DNA of 64,000 nucleotides. Origin: Serratia symbiotica (GTDB taxonomy: Bacteria; Pseudomonadota; Gammaproteobacteria; Enterobacterales; Enterobacteriaceae). Position 1 is the stretch's first letter. Every line of letters begins with the position of its first letter. Shown here in pieces: positions 59,596 through 64,000 of this stretch. Under the pieces are notes generated by a model, which saw only the letters and a list, made by a program, of their open reading frames with translations, made no database searches and had not been told where the DNA came from. The translations under genes were made by a program, and so were the position numbers. The stretch lies in the NCBI RefSeq assembly GCF_000821185.2, contig NZ_CP050855.1, positions 2,666,001 to 2,730,000 on the forward strand. The letters run 5' to 3'.

Positions 59596-60054
59596 TTATA
59601 GCGACAAGTCCTGTAGCCGCTCAGACAAAGGTTCCTGAGGCGACTGTTTAGCATCGATATCAACCTTGACTTGTTGATACCAGGTCTGTTCATCCCACAG
59701 TTCAAACTTGTTGAACTGCCCAACCAGCATCACTTCTTTAGTAAGGCCAGCATGCTGGCGCAGTGTAGTGGCTAACAGCAACCGACCAGCACTATCCATC
59801 TGACACTCACTGGCATGCCCCAACAGCAAACGCTGAACACGGCGCTCGGCGGGATTCATACTCGATAGACGGGACAGTTTTTGTTCAATAACTTCCCATT
59901 CAGGTAAAGGGTAAAGCAGCAAGCAGGGCTGGCAGAGGTCAATGGTACACACCATTTGGCCTTGCGACTCCTCGTGTAGCGAATCCCGATATCGGGTAGG
60001 TATAGCAAGCCGCCCTTTGCTGTCGAGATTGACCATCGTTGCGCCACGAAACAT
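59596..60054 (-). CDS. mraZ: Transcriptional regulator MraZ
   Basis: MraZ represses the dcw operon by binding direct repeats upstream of itself. 152 residues, as in E. coli, made of two AbrB-like (SpoVT) half-domains: [24 protein letters not shown] at 1-24 and [20 protein letters not shown] near 85-105, each with the DxxGR motif. It is the first gene of the dcw series; its operator and promoter lie 30-90 bp upstream. Confidence 0.96.
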   Translation of the reverse strand: MFRGATMVNLDSKGRLAIPTRYRDSLHEESQGQMVCTIDLCQPCLLLYPLPEWEVIEQKLSRLSSMNPAERRVQRLLLGHASECQMDSAGRLLLATTLRQHAGLTKEVMLVGQFNKFELWDEQTWYQQVKVDIDAKQSPQEPLSERLQDLSL

Positions 60055-60082
60055 TGCTGAGCTACCCCTTTATGACCGTTTT

Positions 60083-60107
60083 CGCCACTTTACCCCACAA
60101 ATCCCCA
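60083..60107 (-). promoter_or_regulatory. MraZ box (operator of the dcw operon)
   Basis: On the minus strand TGGGG-ATTTG-TGGGG-TAAAG-TGGCG gives three TGGGN repeats with an exact 10-bp period (60107, 60097, 60087). This is the known MraZ operator arrangement. It lies just after the promoter and 29 bp before the mraZ start. Confidence 0.88.
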
Positions 60108-60115
60108 CATAATAG

Positions 60116-60145
60116 AGTGTACGGAGGGTATGAAAACCTTGTCAA
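60116..60145 (-). promoter_or_regulatory. Promoter of the dcw operon (Pmra)
   Basis: The minus strand has TTGACA at 60145-60140 and TACACT at 60121-60116 with an 18-bp spacer, a good sigma-70 promoter, immediately upstream of the MraZ box. It resembles the E. coli mra promoter. Confidence 0.8.
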
Positions 60146-60149
60146 GCTA

Positions 60150-60923
60150 GAGCAGCAGCGCTTTGGCAATATTTCTCTGGTTAACTCGTAAAATGAACGT
60201 TATTTATCCGGCAATTAAAAAATTAACACCATGATTAGCGGAGAGAATTTCCTGAGGGGAAGAACCTGATTAAAAATTTGACGAATTGATGATTAATTAA
60301 TTTATGACTTCCTTCTACAATCGATATCTTCTTTTCAACTCAGTGGCGCATGTCTCTATCCCATGGTAGCCCGCGCCAAACAAGGCTCCACGTGGCACGT
60401 TACATGCAGCAGAATAGGACGTCAGCCGCTGGATTAATAACGTTCAACGAATATTGCCCGCACTCTTTTACATCAGTTGAAACCTTTATGGTACGCCTAG
60501 AGTAAAGAAATAAATGGTTCGGATATTATAGGGAGGAGTTAATTTTTAATTAAATCAACTCGATAAGATTATTCCCAAACAATTATGATTTCATCTCTTT
60601 ACATCTCTTATTCCCGCCCTGTTTCTTTAAAAACAGACCGTGCAGTACCAAATAAACTCACTTAGTTGTTTTTTATGGGATTTTATAAGTAATTCAATTC
60701 TAGCTCCTGCGCACCAAATTTTACTCGGAGGTAATGGCAACAGGAACAATAAATCGCCAAAATTAAGATATTAAATCAATAAGTTAGTTAGACACACTGC
60801 AAGTAAACACAAAAACTGAGATTAACAACCAAACGCAATCAATGATGGCAAATACCGTGATCCGCTTCCTGTGTGCCGTTTGACTACGCGGCCAAATTCC
60901 TACTATGCAAGCGCATCGAATCG
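60150..60923. other. mraZ-cra intergenic region, no gene recognised
   Basis: No reading frame of note on either strand. From about 60540 to 60850 the sequence is AT-rich with runs such as TTAATTTTTAATTAAATC. I see no recognisable remnant. Confidence 0.5.
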
Positions 60924-61092
60924 GCTAGGCTGTGTCCAGTCATTGACCGTGGTGGCGGCGCAGCCCCGAAGAGCTGGGACCATTTGAAGGTGTCTTCGGT
61001 GACGATCCGCTGAGTTTGACCATCCACACCTCACGGCCAGCTTCCAATGACCGCTAGCGACGCTCACGTGCCATTGCCGGACACCGCCTACT
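60924..61092 (+). repeat. Family C repeat, copy 1 (short)
   Basis: It shares ordered blocks with 62813-63063: TAGGCTGTGTCC, GCTGGGACCATTTGAAG, GGTGACGATCCGCTGA, ACCTCACGGCCA, CGCTCACG and CACCGCCTA. I recognise no gene family in it. The two copies lie on either side of cra in the same orientation. Confidence 0.7.
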
Positions 61093-61267
61093 TACTTCAG
61101 TATCCAGTCACCCGTTTTATGTAGCGATATTATGGCGCATCTGCGCTGTTAAGCCGACGATGTCACGATGCTCACCGTATTCATGGCGATAAGCCTACTG
61201 TATAGCAATTGTTTGGCGAGAATATGTTTAAACCATCAGGGTAGCGATGAATTTCTGTTTATATGGA

Positions 61268-62272
61268 TTATTTGCGGCTGAGGCTACCACGGTGGAATAG
61301 GCTGCGGCGGATACGCGTTAAACCTGGCTTGGGTTTGTGCGGTTCATCAAAGCTGGCCAACACCAACTCTAGCACCCGTTCAGCCACATCGTGGTGACGC
61401 TGTGCTACCGCCAGTACCGGGCACTGCAAAAAGTCCAGCAGTTCATGATCGCCGAAGGTGGCGATCGCCAAATCGGTCGGCAAACGGCCATATTGCTTCA
61501 GCGTGACGTCCATGACCCCTTGCAGTAAAGAGAACGAAGTGGTGAACAGCGCCTGCGGCATTGGATGCGTTTTGAGCCATTCGGCAAACAGTGCGCCAGC
61601 GGCCTCACGTTCATAACTGCTAGCATAGAGATAATCGACGTGGCGCAGATCATCCTGCCAAGCCTTACGGACCCCCTGCTCACGTAGGAAGCTGACAGAA
61701 AGCTCAGGTAGCGCTCCCAGGTATAGCATGCTCTCAGCCGGGAAAGTGCGCAGTTCCTGCGCTAGCGCATAGGCGTCTTCCTGATCGGCTCCCACTACGC
61801 TGATGAAATATTGAGGATCCAACGCGCGATCCAAGGCGATGATCGGTAACGAACCGTTGGCCCAGCGTTGATAGAACGGGTGCTCCGGCTGCAAGGCAGT
61901 GGAGACTATGAGCGCATCCACTTGGCGTTGCAGCAGATGTTCGATACAACGCATTTCGTTGTCCGCCTGATCTTCCGAACAGGCGATCAACAACTGATAG
62001 CCACGCTGACGCGCCTGACGCTCCAGATAGTTGGCGATACGGGTATAACTGGTATTTTCCAAATCCGGTATCACCAAGCCGATAGAGCGAGTTCTTCCGG
62101 CACGCAATCCTGCCGCGACAGCATTCGGGTGATAGTTATGTTCCTTGACCACGGCCATCACTTTCTCGACGGTTTTATCGCTGACACGATACCGCTTTGC
62201 TTTGCCATTGATGACATAGCTGGCCGTGGTGCGCGAAACACCCGCGAGGCGGGCGATTTCATCCAATTTCAC
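61268..62272 (-). CDS. cra: Catabolite repressor/activator Cra (FruR)
   Basis: Cra is a LacI-family regulator that senses fructose-1-phosphate or fructose-1,6-bisphosphate and switches between glycolysis and gluconeogenesis. 334 residues, as in E. coli. The N-terminal helix-turn-helix and hinge read [20 protein letters not shown] and [19 protein letters not shown]; the periplasmic-binding-protein-like effector domain follows ([20 protein letters not shown]...[17 protein letters not shown]). The frame is open. It stands alone: intergenic regions of 1.2 kb lie on both sides. Confidence 0.95.
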   Translation of the reverse strand: MKLDEIARLAGVSRTTASYVINGKAKRYRVSDKTVEKVMAVVKEHNYHPNAVAAGLRAGRTRSIGLVIPDLENTSYTRIANYLERQARQRGYQLLIACSEDQADNEMRCIEHLLQRQVDALIVSTALQPEHPFYQRWANGSLPIIALDRALDPQYFISVVGADQEDAYALAQELRTFPAESMLYLGALPELSVSFLREQGVRKAWQDDLRHVDYLYASSYEREAAGALFAEWLKTHPMPQALFTTSFSLLQGVMDVTLKQYGRLPTDLAIATFGDHELLDFLQCPVLAVAQRHHDVAERVLELVLASFDEPHKPKPGLTRIRRSLFHRGSLSRK

Positions 62273-62483
62273 GTTAACCCCTTAATAAAACTGAAAATAG
62301 AAGTGAAGATTATATCCAGACTAACCCTGATATCTCGTGTGCTTATTCAATCCAGCCTCTGCGATCTAACAGCAGAAAACTCTGGCTAGCAACCGCTTTT
62401 GCCGAAAAATGCCAGCACAATAGGCAAAAAATCATCGCAGAATAACGGGGACAAGCTGCGCCACTGCCACCAGACTATGCCGG

Positions 62484-62721
62484 TATACCCGTCATACCTG
62501 GAATGACATCCGCATTGGCGTATACCCTAAATAATTAGAGTTGCAGCAAGGCGGCAATACAGCGACAAATCGGTCGGAACCCGATTTGAACAACGCTTGC
62601 GCGGGGCCGCAGGCTGAACCTCAAAGATGAGGCGCATTAGTCCCCAGGCGCTGACACCCGTCAGTGACTGGGGTGAGAGAGGGAAGCTCACGCATAGGCA
62701 ACTTAACGTATGACGGGTATA
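62484..62721 (-). repeat. ERIC-like repeat with an extra partial end
   Basis: A unit from TATACCCTAAATAATTAGAG (62521) to GTATGACGGGTATA (62721) contains CCCCAGGCGCTGACACC and GTCAGTGACTGGGGTGAG, the latter close to the ERIC core. Just before it, TATACCCGTCATACCTGGAA (62484-62503) is a second, partial end of the same type. Confidence 0.78.
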
Positions 62722-62812
62722 AATTTTTCGCCGCGCGACACGCCAACCAGGCCGAAATATGGCACCGGCTGCGGGTGAATGCCGCCACGTTTTTACGATT
62801 GAAGATAACTGA

Positions 62813-63063
62813 ATAGGCTGTGTCCGGTCTTTAGCCATGTCACCGTCGCAACCCCAAAAGCCCGTAATCAAGGCACAGGATACAGGGCTAGTGTTCAAGC
62901 CTACCGGCTTTTGGGGCGTAGCCCAAAGGGCTGGAACCATTTGAAGACGACCTTAGGTGACGAACCGCTGATTTGGTGCACCAAACCTCACGGCCACGCC
63001 TTGCTGCGCCTGCAAATAACCGCCAGCGGCGCTCGCGGGAAACGGCGGGATACTGCCTAACAT
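62813..63063 (+). repeat. Family C repeat, copy 2 (long)
   Basis: About 250 bp from AATAGGCTGTGTCCGG to TACTGCCTAAC. It contains the blocks GGGCTGGAACCATTTGAAG, AGGTGACGAACCGCTGA, AAACCTCACGGCCA and CGGCGCTCGCGGG shared with copy 1, plus an inner section around ACCCCAAAAGCC...GGCTTTTGGGG (62850-62916) that pairs as an inverted repeat and is absent from copy 1. Confidence 0.72.
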
Positions 63064-63487
63064 AACCTCCAATTCTAAGGCAGGAAAACGGCAAAATGGC
63101 CCCACAATAGGAGGTTACTTTTCTGCATAGTTCAGTCTATCCACTCTTAGGTAATGGTAAAAGATGCCCCCGCGCAGCAGTGCGAGCTAAAATTCAGGTT
63201 ATTTCACCGTACCCACACGAATGGGATGTAGGAACGGTGACAAGGTTTTATGTCGGTGATAAAAGGTGATCTAACAAGCCGGAGCATAATATCAGATAAA
63301 AAAGCCAGAAGAAGTTGGCAATGGCAGAATATAACTTCATGTTGATTTTTTCATAAGATACTCAGATCGATATAAAAACGGCTAATTTATCAGCATCAAA
63401 CTCAAAACAGGGATGATTATTAATTTTTCCACATAGAAATTTATTTAAATGATTGCTATTACATTTCCAAAATAATTCAATATGGAT
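63064..63487. other. Region between leuO and family C repeat, no gene
   Basis: No coding frame is recognised; this is where E. coli has ilvI and ilvH downstream of leuO. In the leuO direction a weak hairpin GCCA...TGGC followed by TTTTTT (63320-63296) could be the leuO terminator. Confidence 0.45.
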
Positions 63488-64000
63488 TTATTCTGAATGA
63501 CCTGCCTCGGTAAGTATAGTTTTCATCCATTGATGCCCTTTATCCCACTCAGAGGATTCATGCCAGGATAGATAGCAGGTGGCTTTATTTTCACACTGGC
63601 ATAAAGGCACTGCTTTTATTTTCAGTGCTTCAGCTTGTTGCCGTACCAGCCAAGCAGGAGCAATGGCGACCATCTCGGTGAGGGAAACTATCGTCAATAC
63701 GCTGTATAAATCCGTACACTGCTGGGTCACTGTGCGCTGCATAGCATCATCAATATAGTAGAATTTGCTGAAAGATCCGAAACTCTCCAGAGAAACCACG
63801 GCATGCTGTTCCATCAAGGTTTGTTCCAGCGTAATCTGGTTGGTAATTCTTGGGTGCTGCTGCGCTACCACCAGCACCAATTCGTCGTCAAATAATGCTT
63901 CACTACGGAACTCCATCGACTCAAAACAGCTATAGCCAATAACAAACTCAACGTTCTGATAGCGCAATTGATGCTCTATATCATTGTTAATGTAGGATTT
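63488..64000 (-). CDS. leuO: LysR-type regulator LeuO, 5' end outside the window
   Basis: LeuO is a LysR-family antagonist of H-NS silencing. The window holds about 170 C-terminal residues; the frame remains open to the window edge (KSYINNDIEHQLRYQNVEF), so the start and the DNA-binding domain lie beyond 64000. The effector-binding domain reads FVIGYSCFESMEFRSEALFD, DELVLVVAQQHPRI, EQHAVVSLESFGSFSKFYY and the tail TCYLSWHESSEWDKGHQWMK, which matches E. coli LeuO (TCYLSWHEAAGRDKGHQWM). No lesion in the visible part. Confidence 0.88.
   Translation of the reverse strand, partial: KSYINNDIEHQLRYQNVEFVIGYSCFESMEFRSEALFDDELVLVVAQQHPRITNQITLEQTLMEQHAVVSLESFGSFSKFYYIDDAMQRTVTQQCTDLYSVLTIVSLTEMVAIAPAWLVRQQAEALKIKAVPLCQCENKATCYLSWHESSEWDKGHQWMKTILTEAGHSE

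Noticed and set aside
62527..62940. Minus-strand ORF across the ERIC-like repeat and family C copy 2 as a protein gene
   Set aside because: It spans two repeat families and has no recognisable domain; the frame is not kept in family C copy 1.

Overview
The window is a chromosomal segment of a gammaproteobacterium of the order Enterobacterales. The division and cell-wall cluster, the relA-mazG-pyrG-eno block and the ferric-citrate operon all follow enterobacterial order, and many proteins read as near-identical to their Escherichia coli or Yersinia counterparts. The many half-erased genes, small repeats and nested mobile elements suggest a recently host-restricted lineage. A Serratia, perhaps a Serratia symbiotica-like symbiont, is my inference; no marker gene in the window proves it.

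Layout. 1-667: repeat debris and an IS66 transposase remnant. 668-7624: the ferric-citrate system fecABCDE with the sigma factor fecI; the regulator fecR between them has collapsed to about 215 bp. 7975-14618: eno, pyrG, mazG and relA. 14679-22932: a decay zone holding an eroded rlmD, a barA broken by an amber codon and by an antisense group II intron that itself carries an IS911-like element, a scrambled inverse-autotransporter (invasin-like) pseudogene, an IS3-family fragment and several small repeats. 22985-31051: degP, dgt, mtnN, erpA, hemL, ampE with an eroded ampD, and nadC. 31235-34322: the ppdD-hofB-hofC pilin assembly operon. 34381-41565: guaC, coaE, zapD, yacG, mutT, secA and secM. 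41591-42097: a DUF721 gene. 42220-60054: the complete dcw cluster, lpxC back to mraZ, read on the minus strand with its MraZ operator and promoter upstream. 61268-64000: cra and the 3' part of leuO, with ilvIH missing between them.

How the parts work together. FecA, FecB and FecCDE import ferric citrate across both membranes; FecI would transcribe fecA, but its partner FecR is gone. In the dcw cluster, MurC, D, E and F, MraY, MurG and DdlB build lipid II while FtsZ, A, Q, L, W and I build the divisome; RsmH and MraZ tune translation and transcription, LpxC starts lipid A synthesis, and SecM and SecA run secretion. This block is intact and tightly coupled, in contrast to the accessory genes.

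Small repeats. Three dispersed families can be read directly: family A (about 145 bp, MITE-like, with TAA/TTA target duplications), ERIC-like elements of about 190-200 bp, and a pair of copies of an unrecognised repeat (family C) on either side of cra. They lie at most places where the gene order departs from the E. coli order as I remember it.
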